DNA from: Planctomycetota bacterium | GTDB lineage: Bacteria; Planctomycetota; Phycisphaerae; Sedimentisphaerales; Anaerobacaceae | Direction: 5' to 3' | DNA length: 64,000 nt | Assembly: GCA_019456145.1 (NCBI GenBank) | Contig: VRUL01000004.1 | Location: 145,919-209,918, forward strand | Shown here: positions 47,705 to 56,300 of the stretch, piece by piece | How positions within the stretch are numbered: the stretch's first letter is position 1 | How the letters are laid out: each line of letters opens with the position of its first letter | Program-made: the position numbers and the translations under genes | Notes under the pieces: generated by a model | Databases searched by the model: none | Told to the model about the DNA's origin: nothing | What the model saw: only the letters and a program-made list of their open reading frames with translations

Positions 47705-48841
47705 TTAATGAACCTCGACCGTGGTGAAGCTTTTAAGTTCTTCCAGCCGGGAAGTAGGGCTATCAAGACCTCCGATAATTGTATATACCCTTAAGCTCTC
47801 TCTGTCGTCTTCATAGATCCCTCGATGGATGGTGGCCTCGCCCGTTATCTCTGACAAAACATCAAACGCATAGTTGATGTTGTCCTGCAAACCGCTGATA
47901 TTGTTCATTAATTTTTTTCCGCCGACGACTATGCAGCCTGCCAGCTTGGCTGTGGATAGATCAAATCCACCCGCAAGCAGGGTTTTCTGCAGGTTCTGTT
48001 TCACCGCCTCGGATATTGCATACTGCTCGTCAAATTTCTTAACTTTGGTCAGGCCCATTATCGTGCATCCGCCCGACTCTATAATGCTGTGATAATCTAC
48101 AGGATCAAACGATGTATATGCGCTGCTCAAAGCGCTGATCCTGTTGAATATATCAAACAGGCCCGCGACCGTGTTGTTTATGCTGGGCCAGAATGACTTT
48201 ACCGTCAATCCCGGATACATCTTGTGGATTTTGTCGTTGTCAACAATGATACAAGGGGAAATTTCTCCTGCCGAAGCCAGTTCACTTACCTTGGTGGCCG
48301 CGGTATATGCATTTTCAGCTACCAATGGGGAGCTGGCTTCGCCTACCGTCGGTAAAGTCATCATTACACCCACCTTTTTGTTTGGATTTTTCAATCCAAT
48401 ATATCGGGCATATCTTTTGGCAATCTCTATCAATCCTAAAACGCTTCCACTGCCCGTACCACCACCGGCACCGAAACAGACCATAATATGGTCAAGTTGA
48501 GTGCTTAATGTCTTCCTGGCAAGGTGAAGAATTTCCTGCTGATACTGGTGAACTGCTGTTTCACCTCTGTCTATGTCCTTGCCCGCTCCCTTTTCGCCTA
48601 TGTCCATTAAGAATTTTTGTTCCTTGGGAATGTCGAGCAAATCAAAATCATGGTGGGTCGTGTTCACGGCCAGTACTTTCTTATAACCAAGGTCATAGAA
48701 AGACTTCACTAATCTTCCGCCACACTGGCCGCCACCGAGCCAGGCATAGCGTGTAGACCCTTTGATATGGTCTACGACACCAGCATCTTGCTCAATAACA
48801 GGTTCATATTGTTCCAGGTCCAAAGTGGGTATCTGTGCCAT
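47705..48841 (-). CDS. FtsZ/tubulin-superfamily GTPase, stand-alone paralogue
   Basis: A 378-residue protein closely similar along its whole length to residues 79-440 of the downstream fusion protein. Key segments: YAWLGGGQCGGRLVKSF, CFGAGGGTGSGS (124-133, the canonical GGGTGSG phosphate loop), IIVDNDKI and the T7 loop SFDPVDY with Asp246 and Asp249. In FtsZ the T7 loop reads NxDxxD; here the Asn position is Ser, in the fusion protein Cys. It ends at RLEEL, exactly where the fused protein continues into its lid/HTH part. Ribosome-binding site ggagag precedes the ATG by seven bases. Most planctomycetes lack ordinary FtsZ, so these are unlikely to be standard division proteins. Confidence 0.87.
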   Translation of the reverse strand: MAQIPTLDLEQYEPVIEQDAGVVDHIKGSTRYAWLGGGQCGGRLVKSFYDLGYKKVLAVNTTHHDFDLLDIPKEQKFLMDIGEKGAGKDIDRGETAVHQYQQEILHLARKTLSTQLDHIMVCFGAGGGTGSGSVLGLIEIAKRYARYIGLKNPNKKVGVMMTLPTVGEASSPLVAENAYTAATKVSELASAGEISPCIIVDNDKIHKMYPGLTVKSFWPSINNTVAGLFDIFNRISALSSAYTSFDPVDYHSIIESGGCTIMGLTKVKKFDEQYAISEAVKQNLQKTLLAGGFDLSTAKLAGCIVVGGKKLMNNISGLQDNINYAFDVLSEITGEATIHRGIYEDDRESLRVYTIIGGLDSPTSRLEELKSFTTVEVH

Positions 48842-49154
48842 TTTCGTCTCTCCATTAAAATAATGGTTCGTTAATTCTTGTTCAGCTAATTAGTTGACGA
48901 TTGCTTCCTTTTGAGCCTTGGAAGCAATATCATTATCTATCGACCTGCCAACTCGGCCACATAATCTCTTTTTTGACGTTTTGATTCTTCCGGCCGAAAG
49001 GGCTGTTTTTCGCCTATCTCGCAGGCAAAAGAGTGCAGCGTTGAATTGGAATCGACCTTGCCACCGACTTAAGGCCGATAATCTCATACCGGCAGTGGTC
49101 TTGGGTTGGTGCAGAGTGTGTCCTGAGCGATGCTTAACAGGCGAGGATCGGAGG
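48842..49154. other. Intergenic region upstream of the tubulin-like gene pair
   Basis: 313 bases without a convincing gene. A minus-strand frame of 65 codons (48890-49087) is open but has no recognisable motif or good ribosome-binding site. This region probably contains the promoter of the tubulin-like pair; I could not single out a strong one. Confidence 0.4.
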
Positions 49155-49556
49155 TTAAAGCTGTTTCTTCAGTTCCTCGGCCTTCCGGATTAGTTCTTCT
49201 CGGTTTATCTCTTTTTTAGGTTCAAGCTCAAACGTCCATTCATACTCATTGACGATTCTGCCTGGATTGAGTGTGTGTGCGAAGAAGTCGAACGGAAACC
49301 CATCGTACCACGGCGCTTTTAGCTTGCGATGTGTCTTTAAGGTCTCAAATCCCTCTTTGCTTACTCTCACGTTATAATCGCCGTACCATTCAAAAGACAC
49401 GGTAACGGGCGAGGTGCCTATCTCCTCATCGTTTAATACAACCAACGCCCCCAGAGGCTCAGTATTGATTGTCAGCGTCCGTTCAACACATCCGCTAAGG
49501 ATTGGAGTGGCGACTAAGCCAACGACTATTAAGACGACTAAATTGCTTTTTCTCAT
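49155..49556 (-). CDS. PEGA-domain lipoprotein
   Basis: A 133-residue lipoprotein. The signal peptide starts MRKSNLVVLIVVGLVATPIL and ends in the lipobox LSGC. The mature part is a PEGA beta domain (LTINTEPLGALVVLNDEEIG, SPVTVSFEWYGDYNVRVSKE), followed by a segment ending in a Glu/Lys-rich helix (IRKAEELKKQL). PEGA domains are small extracytoplasmic beta-sandwich modules. ATG 49556 is preferred to 49691 because the signal peptide begins there. It lies between the AAA+ gene and the tubulin-like genes on the same strand. Confidence 0.8.
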   Translation of the reverse strand: MRKSNLVVLIVVGLVATPILSGCVERTLTINTEPLGALVVLNDEEIGTSPVTVSFEWYGDYNVRVSKEGFETLKTHRKLKAPWYDGFPFDFFAHTLNPGRIVNEYEWTFELEPKKEINREELIRKAEELKKQL

Positions 49557-49712
49557 AACAGAAATCCCTGTATTATTGAAGCTGCTTGAACAGTCCTGAT
49601 TATAAAGAGAAACTAAAAAGATGAAAGGTAAAAGTTCAGTGTCAAAATGTTTTCTATCTGTTGTCCTGCGTCCGATTGATATTTTAGGCATCAGCGGTTT
49701 TCTGTTGATTTG

Positions 49713-51200
49713 TCAGTCTGCCGGGACACATCTGCCCTCGGCCCAGGAACGCAGAAATTGGACACTTTCAGCCATTGTTACCGAAAGAGGCGGTGAAGTT
49801 CTCAGTGCCGAGAGAATTCGATTTGTATCCAGTTTGGTTTTATTGGCATATGCTCCGTGCAGGGCTGATATCACCGCTTGTTCAATTTCAGAACCACTGT
49901 AACCTTCGGATGTCTCGGCCAATGAATCAAGGTCAAATTGCCCGGGATCACGCTTACGTTTCTTTAGATGAATGGCGAATATTTCTTTCCGCACTGATCC
50001 GCTCGGCAGGTCAACGAAGAATATCTCGTCAAATCGGCCTTTACGAAGAAGCTCGGGCGGTAAGGCCTCAATGTCATTGGCCGTAGCAATGATGAATACG
50101 GGTGCTTCGTGTTCTTGCATCCACGTTAGAAGCGTCCCGAACATCCTTTTGGACAAACCGCCATCAGTACTTTGACTGGCTGCAGAAGCGAAGCCTTTTT
50201 CGATTTCGTCTATCCAAAGAATTACTGGTGACATCGCCTCAGTCTGCCGTAGTGCATCGCGGAGGTTGCGTTCGGATTCACCAATATAGCTGGCGAATAA
50301 AGCGCCTGGGTCCATTCTCAGCAGCGGCTGATGCCAGGCCGTTGCGATGGCCTTGGAACAGAGACTTTTTCCGGCACCCTGAACGCCGAGCATAAGCACA
50401 CCTCTGGGAGCTTTAAGGCCGAAATCTTCGGCCTTCGAGGTGAAAGCATCCTTACGCTCTTCAAGCCATTTCTTCAATCGCCTCATACCGCCGATTTCGC
50501 TCAAATCCAGCGGCGTTTGAACATACTCGAGTAGACGGCCGCGTTGAATCATCCGCCGTTTACTCGCTATTACAACATTGATATCATCATCGTCAAAACG
50601 CCTGTCCTCAGCAATGGTATCAATGATAATGCGTTCAGCCTGCCGACGGGTCAGCCCGCTAAGATTGCGAACGATTGTATCGAGTCCCCTCTGTGTAATC
50701 CCGACTTCGATGGGCTTCTTACGGTGGAAACGCTGAAGCGTCCTTCGAATGATTTCCTGAAGCTCCTTTTTGTCGGGAAAAGAAATTTCAAAAGGCCTCG
50801 CAAAGGACCTCATTACATTTGGCAAATTGTCATTGCAGTCAATCATCACCAGGGTGCTGCCATTCTTCTCGGAATGCTCGATAATATCACGCAAAGCCCG
50901 CAGCGCCTGTCCACCCTTAAGATATTCGGCAAGGTCGAGCGTGACACAGATGGAGCCTTCTTTGGCGTTGGTAAGGTTACGAAGCCCGGCAGCGGGTGAT
51001 TCAGTATCTGCTATGAAAAGGCTACCGGCTAACAAACCGTCTCTGACGCCGCCGGAAATAGACCATATCCACAAGTCACGGCTTAGCTTAAGAGCCGCCT
51101 GACGCACAATCTCAAGGGCATACTGTTCCTCATAGGTCACCATAGATATGCAGCAGTATCCACCGGTGATGAGTTGTTTGAATCGCTTGATATCGTCCAT
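49713..51200 (-). CDS. Ycf46-like AAA+ ATPase
   Basis: A 495-residue cytoplasmic AAA+ protein. Residues 1-220 resemble the inactive N-terminal AAA-like part of Ycf46 proteins (YEEQYALEIVRQAA, SICVTLDLAEYL, STLVMIDCNDNLP). The C-terminal half is an active classical AAA domain: GVLMLGVQGAGKSLCSKA (Walker A), VILWIDEIEKGFA (Walker B), TANDIEALPPELLRKGRFDE (sensor 1 and arginine-finger region) and GYSGSEIEQAV (sensor 2 helix). Ycf46 homologues in cyanobacteria have been linked to inorganic-carbon regulation; the role here is unknown. Same strand as the PEGA and tubulin-like genes. Confidence 0.83.
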   Translation of the reverse strand: MDDIKRFKQLITGGYCCISMVTYEEQYALEIVRQAALKLSRDLWIWSISGGVRDGLLAGSLFIADTESPAAGLRNLTNAKEGSICVTLDLAEYLKGGQALRALRDIIEHSEKNGSTLVMIDCNDNLPNVMRSFARPFEISFPDKKELQEIIRRTLQRFHRKKPIEVGITQRGLDTIVRNLSGLTRRQAERIIIDTIAEDRRFDDDDINVVIASKRRMIQRGRLLEYVQTPLDLSEIGGMRRLKKWLEERKDAFTSKAEDFGLKAPRGVLMLGVQGAGKSLCSKAIATAWHQPLLRMDPGALFASYIGESERNLRDALRQTEAMSPVILWIDEIEKGFASAASQSTDGGLSKRMFGTLLTWMQEHEAPVFIIATANDIEALPPELLRKGRFDEIFFVDLPSGSVRKEIFAIHLKKRKRDPGQFDLDSLAETSEGYSGSEIEQAVISALHGAYANKTKLDTNRILSALRTSPPLSVTMAESVQFLRSWAEGRCVPAD

Positions 51201-51238
51201 TTAGCGTTACCCCACGCTTAAAACTGCGAAACGGTTAA

Positions 51239-51269
51239 AATAATCAATCATCAATAATCAATTACTTAG
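51239..51269. repeat. A/T-rich aatcaat repeat copy at the end of the VOC lipoprotein gene
   Basis: aataatcaatcatcaataat leads into aatcaattacttag. It shares the exact 16-mer atcaataatcaattac (51250-51265) with nifJ (31425-31440). The stop codon of the VOC gene lies inside it. Confidence 0.6.
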
Positions 51270-51810
51270 TTGGTCCTACGAACTCGATAATATTACCGTC
51301 GGGGTCTTTCACCAGAGTTAGGTAGTTATTGCCGCCAAGCTGGAAAGGCTTTTTCACCACAAGTGCGCCGGCTTTTTTCGCCCGCTCTACTGATGCGGTC
51401 GTATCGGAGACAAATATCGTCAGGTAGCTATAGCCCAGGCTCGAATGAATAAAGCGGTGATCAACCTTTTTTCCCGGTGCCTTCGGAAACTGCATAAGTT
51501 TGATTTTGGTCGCGGTCGGCTCGTCGCCTAACACAAACACCCTCACTTTGAAAGGCTGGTTATCAGTCAGACCTGAGCCGCCTCCCATTTCCGCAGACAC
51601 TTCGAAGCCCGGCACTTCCTTAAAGCCAAGAGCATTTTTATAGAAAGCCGCCGATTTTTCCACATTACTTACCACAATTCCCACGTCGATTGTAGTACGC
51701 GCGAATGCGCTGCTTTTGGTACCCGCCTCACTCTGGTCCGCGCAGCCGCTAAGAAACAGACTCACGGTCGAAACGACGGCCAACACAGCGAACAAACTGG
51801 ATTTTTTCAT
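51262..51810 (-). CDS. VOC-fold (glyoxalase-like) lipoprotein
   Basis: A 182-residue exported lipoprotein: signal MKKSSLFAVLAVVSTVSLFL, lipobox LSGC. The mature part is a vicinal-oxygen-chelate domain (IDVGIVVSNVEKSAAFYKNA, LTIFVSDTTASVERAKKAG, VKDPDGNIIEFVGP). A lipid-anchored, extracytoplasmic VOC protein is less common than cytoplasmic ones; the substrate is unknown. Ribosome-binding site aaggagatg lies at good distance. The gene end is formed by a dispersed repeat. Confidence 0.82.
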   Translation of the reverse strand: MKKSSLFAVLAVVSTVSLFLSGCADQSEAGTKSSAFARTTIDVGIVVSNVEKSAAFYKNALGFKEVPGFEVSAEMGGGSGLTDNQPFKVRVFVLGDEPTATKIKLMQFPKAPGKKVDHRFIHSSLGYSYLTIFVSDTTASVERAKKAGALVVKKPFQLGGNNYLTLVKDPDGNIIEFVGPTK

Positions 51811-52143
51811 AATACATCTCCTTCATTTATTGAATAACGATTTATCACCATATTATAAAGAAAACACAACTGTAAAACAGCCAAAAGTTATCTATCGCCG
51901 TTTTTATAACCACAAGGCTATTCTTAGCGCTCGCTTATCTGACGTTTTGCAGCTATTGCGCCGGCTGTTCTTCATTGTTCATTCTCCTGTTGATATGAAC
52001 TATCATTCATAAATTTTCCAGATAACAAGTATATCCGTTTATCAGGCGTGAATCAAAATAAACATTCAAAAACGTTGACAGCCATACTTCTGACCGTTAT
52101 GTTATTGCCAAAATTGAAGTTTTGTTTTTTCGGGTACTTTTTT
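51811..52143. other. Divergent intergenic region between the VOC gene and pheT
   Basis: 333 bases containing the 5' regions of two divergent genes. The pheT promoter lies at 52075-52103. The open frame from 52048 through this part is not coding, since it starts upstream of that promoter. I see nothing else definite. Confidence 0.5.
52075..52103 (+). promoter_or_regulatory. Sigma-70-type promoter for pheT
   Basis: Consensus TTGACA, 17 bases, TATGTT. The transcript would start near 52110, which supports ATG 52144 rather than an upstream start. Confidence 0.65.
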
Positions 52144-54159
52144 ATGAAGGTTTCGCTGAATTGGTTAAGTGATTATATCGAAACAGGGCTTGCAACCGAA
52201 GAAATCGCTGAGGTTTTAAGCGATTTAGGATTCCCTTGCGAAGGGATCGAACACATCGGTGACGATACTGTGCTTGATATCGAAGTAACCAGCAATCGTG
52301 GTGATTGTTTGAGTCTGCTCGGTATCGCCCGGGAGTTGGCTGCTGCAACGGGCAGGGAATTAAAAATACCGGAAGTTTCCCCGGACGAATCCGACAAAGA
52401 TGTTGCGGAATTCGCCCACGTTGAGATAGCCGAGCCCAAATTGTGCGGCAGGTATACCGCCAGGATTATTGAAGGCGTCAAAATCGGCCCATCGCCGGAT
52501 TGGTTGAGAAAACGAATCGAAGCTCTCGGCCTGCGCAGCGTTAATAATGTCGTTGACGCCACCAACTACGCGATGATAGAGACAGGTCAGCCGCCGCATG
52601 CCTTCGATTATGACAAAATTGCTGATGGCAAAATTATTGTCAGAAAAGCTGTTGCCGGCGAACGCATAGTCAGTATCGATGGCACAACCTGCGAGCTGGG
52701 TGCTAATATGCTCATTATTGCTGATCCCCGGGGGCCTGTCGCTGTGGCCGGCGTTATGGGCGGCCTGGATACCGAGGTCAGCGAAGCGACAAAAACGATT
52801 CTTTTGGAGGATGCCTACTTTGACCCGGTAAGTGTACGCACAACGTCTCGCAAACTTGCTCTACCTTCCGAGGCGTCCTATCGATTCGAAAGAACTGTAG
52901 ATATTGAGAGTGTGGACTGGGCCTCGAAGCGCACCGCACAGTTCATCACACAGATAGCAGGCGGCAGGGTGGTCAGAGGCGTGGTTGATGTTTACCCTGA
53001 AAGAAAAACGCAGCAGGAAGTAACGTTACGGCTTTCCCGTTTAAACAAGCTGCTCGGTATTGAAATACCCTCTGAAGAAGTTATAAGAATCCTCTCGGCA
53101 TTGAGTTTCCAGCCGCAAGCGAAAGAAGATTTGATAGTTTGCTCATTGCCTTCATGGCGAAGTGATATTGAGCGTGAGGTAGACTTAATTGAAGAGGTCG
53201 CGCGTGTATATGGCTACAATAAAATACCGACAGAGAACAAAATCAGCATTGAAGTAGTCCCCGTAGATACTCGCCAGAAAATGATAGAATCTATTGGAAC
53301 CTATCTTAACGGCTGTGGCTTTTATGAAACGATTAATGTGGGTTTTGTTGACAGCTCTGTCGCCCGGCTTTTTACACAGGGTGATGTGAAGGGGCATTTG
53401 GGCGTAACAGATGTGACCAGGAAAAGCGCGAATTTGCTTCGCCAAAACCTAATCGGCTCGTTGCTGGCCGTCCTAAAAACAAACGCAAATGCCGGGAACT
53501 TACCGTGCAGAATATTTGAAATTGCAGACACATTCCTACCTGCTGAAAAAAAGGGTGTTCTGCCCATCGAAAAAACTAAACTGGCCCTGGTGTGTGATGG
53601 TAATTTCAGAGACTTGCGGGGCGTAATTGAAGGCCTGATAAAAAGTGTTGATAGAGAGGCCCAAATAGTTTTTGCTCCTGCGAAAATGGTCTGGGCCGAA
53701 ACCGGTGCCCAAATCCTGATAAACCAAAAGGCCTCCGGTGCGGCAGGGGTTCTCGGTAGGGCGGTTAAAGAAAAATACGATTTCAAAGACCTCGCACCTT
53801 GTGCCGCGGAACTCGACTTTGAGCTGCTTTTAGCTTTGCAACGAGGTGCTGTCAAGGTCAGGCCCATCCCGAGATTTCCCGCAATACAGCGTGACTTATC
53901 AATTATTGTCAATGACAATATTCGTTGGGCTGATATTATTGACGCAGTCGAAACCAGGGCCCCGGCTGAGCTTGAAAACATTAAATTTGTAGGGATATAC
54001 CACGGCCAGGGCGTACCGTCCGGGAAAAAGAGTGTTACGCTCTCGCTGCGGTTTAGAGATGAGGATGGCACATTGACCCATGAGGCGGTCGACTGCTTCC
54101 AGACTGATATTGTCAAAAACCTCGATAAATGCGTCGGGGCCCAGCTTCGAACTGTGTAA
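52144..54159 (+). CDS. pheT: Phenylalanine-tRNA ligase beta subunit, short form lacking the tRNA-binding OB domain
   Basis: A 671-residue subunit of the Phe-tRNA synthetase heterotetramer. It begins MKVSLNWLSDYI and continues GFPCEGIEHIG directly to DTVLDIEVTSNRGDCLSLLG. In usual bacterial PheT the EMAP-type OB domain (about 110 residues) lies at exactly this point, which explains the shortness against about 790-800 residues. B3/B4 editing (GLRSVNNVVDATNYAMIE, PPHAFDYDK), B5 (RVYGYNKIP) and the C-terminal ferredoxin-like anticodon-binding domain (RFPAIQRDLSIIVND, SLRFRDEDGTLTHE) are present. pheS is not adjacent. ATG 52144 is favoured by homology and promoter position. Confidence 0.92.
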   Translation: MKVSLNWLSDYIETGLATEEIAEVLSDLGFPCEGIEHIGDDTVLDIEVTSNRGDCLSLLGIARELAAATGRELKIPEVSPDESDKDVAEFAHVEIAEPKLCGRYTARIIEGVKIGPSPDWLRKRIEALGLRSVNNVVDATNYAMIETGQPPHAFDYDKIADGKIIVRKAVAGERIVSIDGTTCELGANMLIIADPRGPVAVAGVMGGLDTEVSEATKTILLEDAYFDPVSVRTTSRKLALPSEASYRFERTVDIESVDWASKRTAQFITQIAGGRVVRGVVDVYPERKTQQEVTLRLSRLNKLLGIEIPSEEVIRILSALSFQPQAKEDLIVCSLPSWRSDIEREVDLIEEVARVYGYNKIPTENKISIEVVPVDTRQKMIESIGTYLNGCGFYETINVGFVDSSVARLFTQGDVKGHLGVTDVTRKSANLLRQNLIGSLLAVLKTNANAGNLPCRIFEIADTFLPAEKKGVLPIEKTKLALVCDGNFRDLRGVIEGLIKSVDREAQIVFAPAKMVWAETGAQILINQKASGAAGVLGRAVKEKYDFKDLAPCAAELDFELLLALQRGAVKVRPIPRFPAIQRDLSIIVNDNIRWADIIDAVETRAPAELENIKFVGIYHGQGVPSGKKSVTLSLRFRDEDGTLTHEAVDCFQTDIVKNLDKCVGAQLRTV

Positions 54160-54232
54160 TTCACATTGCCGGATGTGAGAATGGATGCGGACTCCACAGG
54201 GCGTTCCAATCAGTATTTCCCCCCAAATCTTA

Positions 54233-54261
54233 TTGACTTTTGGCCCCAAATACTGTATAAT
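54233..54261 (+). promoter_or_regulatory. Strong sigma-70-type promoter for the tail-fibre-like protein gene
   Basis: TTGACT, 17 bases, TATAAT. The leader of about 140 bases starts with a small GC-rich hairpin (accggctttgccggg). Confidence 0.7.
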
Positions 54262-54408
54262 TATGAGACAATAACCGGCTTTGCCGGGGGCCAGGACGTG
54301 GTGAAAATAACATTTTCATTATCCCAGCTCTGCTAAGTTTTTCAATGAAACAATAGCGAGCACAAGGTACACCACAAAACGTTGAATTTCTTCAAAAGGA
54401 GTTAAAAA

Positions 54409-56253
54409 ATGAAACGGGCGGAAATATTAGCAATTTTGGTTTTAGCTGTGGGCCTGATGGTCTGGTCGGCCGGGGTTATTGAGGCGGCGCCTATGGGTAC
54501 GGCGTTTACGTATCAAGGCAGGCTTATAGACGCCAATGGTACGACGGATGGTCTGTATGACTTTGAGTTTAGGCTCTTTGATGACCCCAACGTCATAGAC
54601 GGTAACCAAGTGGGAAGCACGATTGATGTAAACGACCTTGATGTAATCGAAGGCTATTTCACTTTGGAATTGGATTTCGGCGGCGCCTTCGTTGGTGATG
54701 CCCGTTGGCTTCAAATTGCTGTAAGGCCCGGTACCAGTACCGGAAGCTTTAGCACCCTGAGTCCACGGCAGGAAGTGTTGCCAACTCCCTACGCGATCTT
54801 TGCCGAGAACGCCGGCCCCGACAACGACTGGATGCTCTCCGGAAATTATATGTATTCGATTCCCTCCGGAAATGTCGGTATCGGGACGACGAGCCCCACT
54901 GAAAAGCTCAGCTTGTACCATGCCTATTTCACAGCAAACAATGTTGAGGATATGCTGGAAATTCAAAGAGCAACGACAGGGACTGTCCAAAGTGGTATCG
55001 GCGCAGGTATCATTTTTAGAAATGAGCTGGATAACGGAAGCATGGCGCTGTCAGGCAGAATCGCAAGCGTGATGGAAGACCCAACCTTTGCCGGCGGCAG
55101 TACTGCCGGTATGTTCTTTGAGACTCTCGCTTCAGATGGTACTATGACCAACGCGCTGTATCTTGACCCGGACGGCAAAATCGGAATTGGGACCACGAAT
55201 CCATCTTCCAAACTTCATGTAGAGGGTGATACAACTAATGATGTAACCGCAACGATACACAATCTGGATAACACCGGTTCTGAGAGTCTTTATTTTGGCA
55301 CGAACAGTGCAAGTGATGCCGGAATATCTGTATACGGTTCGGCCAACGCAGGTAAGCAGAGTAAATGGGAATTTTTCAATAACAAATTTTCCGGGCACTA
55401 TGATTGGATAACAGGTGGTTCGGTAAAAATGACGCTTTCAAATCAAGGTATGCTCGGAATCGGGTATGCAAATCCCTATGCGAAATTGTTTGTTCAGGAG
55501 TCAGGCCTTGTTGATCCGTTTCAGGTCCGTGTAGCAGGCAGCACGAAGTTAATTGTTAAAAATGATGGCAAGGTCGGCATCGGTACGTCGATTCCCCAGG
55601 CAGGGTTGCATCTGAATGGAACGGATTACCCGAGTTCCTTTATGTTCCTGGAGAGTGATACAGGTGAAGACGCCGGAATTCACTTTTACGAAGGCAGCAC
55701 TGTTAAATGGCACATCTTCAATAGCTCGTCGGATGGCGGTCTGAGAATATCTAATTCCGCTGATTCGACTGTTTTGTTTGCCGAACAAAGCACCGGCAAA
55801 GTTGCGGTGCGGGTCTTAGAGATCACCGGCGGCTCGGACCTGTCTGAGCAGTTTGATATCAGAGGCGCTCAAGATACTGTCAAGCCGGGAATGCTCGTAA
55901 GCATCGACCCCAAGCGGGCCGGAAAACTAATTATAAGCAACGCATCATATGATACAAAGGTTGCCGGTATCATCAGCGGAGCGGGCGGCGTCAAGCCGGG
56001 TATGATGATGGGCCAGGAAGGTTCCAAGGCCGACGGTGATTACCCCGTAGCCCTGACCGGGCGGGTGTATTGCTGGGCAGATGCCTCAAACGGAGCAATC
56101 ATACCGGGCGACCTGCTGACTACTTCAAGCACACTGGGACATGCGATGAAGGTATCCAACCATAACAAGGCTTTGGGCGCCATCATCGGTAAGGCCATGA
56201 CCTCACTTGATGAAGGTAAAGGTCTTGTGCTGGTTCTGGTATCGCTGCAGTAG
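54409..56253 (+). CDS. Secreted protein with tail-fibre-like VGIGTTSP repeats
   Basis: A 614-residue exported protein: signal MKRAEILAILVLAVGLMVWS...IEAA. An N-terminal beta domain (FTYQGRLIDANGTTDGLYDF, LSPRQEVLPTPYAIFAENA) is followed by repeats of the type NVGIGTTSPTEKL, KIGIGTTNPSSKLHV and KVGIGTSIPQAGLHL seen in phage-tail-fibre-like and bacterial surface proteins. The C-terminal domain (VKPGMLVSIDP, TKVAGIISGAGG, ALTGRVYCWADAS, GDLLTTSSTLGHAMKV, LVLVLVSLQ) is widespread in secreted bacterial proteins of unknown role. Ribosome-binding site aaaaggag is strong. It is probably a cell-surface or fibre-forming protein. Confidence 0.8.
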   Translation: MKRAEILAILVLAVGLMVWSAGVIEAAPMGTAFTYQGRLIDANGTTDGLYDFEFRLFDDPNVIDGNQVGSTIDVNDLDVIEGYFTLELDFGGAFVGDARWLQIAVRPGTSTGSFSTLSPRQEVLPTPYAIFAENAGPDNDWMLSGNYMYSIPSGNVGIGTTSPTEKLSLYHAYFTANNVEDMLEIQRATTGTVQSGIGAGIIFRNELDNGSMALSGRIASVMEDPTFAGGSTAGMFFETLASDGTMTNALYLDPDGKIGIGTTNPSSKLHVEGDTTNDVTATIHNLDNTGSESLYFGTNSASDAGISVYGSANAGKQSKWEFFNNKFSGHYDWITGGSVKMTLSNQGMLGIGYANPYAKLFVQESGLVDPFQVRVAGSTKLIVKNDGKVGIGTSIPQAGLHLNGTDYPSSFMFLESDTGEDAGIHFYEGSTVKWHIFNSSSDGGLRISNSADSTVLFAEQSTGKVAVRVLEITGGSDLSEQFDIRGAQDTVKPGMLVSIDPKRAGKLIISNASYDTKVAGIISGAGGVKPGMMMGQEGSKADGDYPVALTGRVYCWADASNGAIIPGDLLTTSSTLGHAMKVSNHNKALGAIIGKAMTSLDEGKGLVLVLVSLQ

Positions 56254-56300
56254 CAAATTGAAAGTGTTTTACTTTACCGAGAAAGGAGGTAAAGAACGAA

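Noticed and set aside
48890-49087. 65-codon minus-strand frame upstream of the tubulin-like genes
   Set aside because: No motif, no clear ribosome-binding site and unusual Arg/Lys composition; treated as non-coding.
52048-52143. Upstream extension of pheT
   Set aside because: It precedes the predicted transcription start and is not part of the normal PheT N-terminus.
54162-54179. Short hairpin tcacat/atgtga after pheT as a terminator
   Set aside because: Only a 6-bp stem and no T run follows; not convincing as a terminator.
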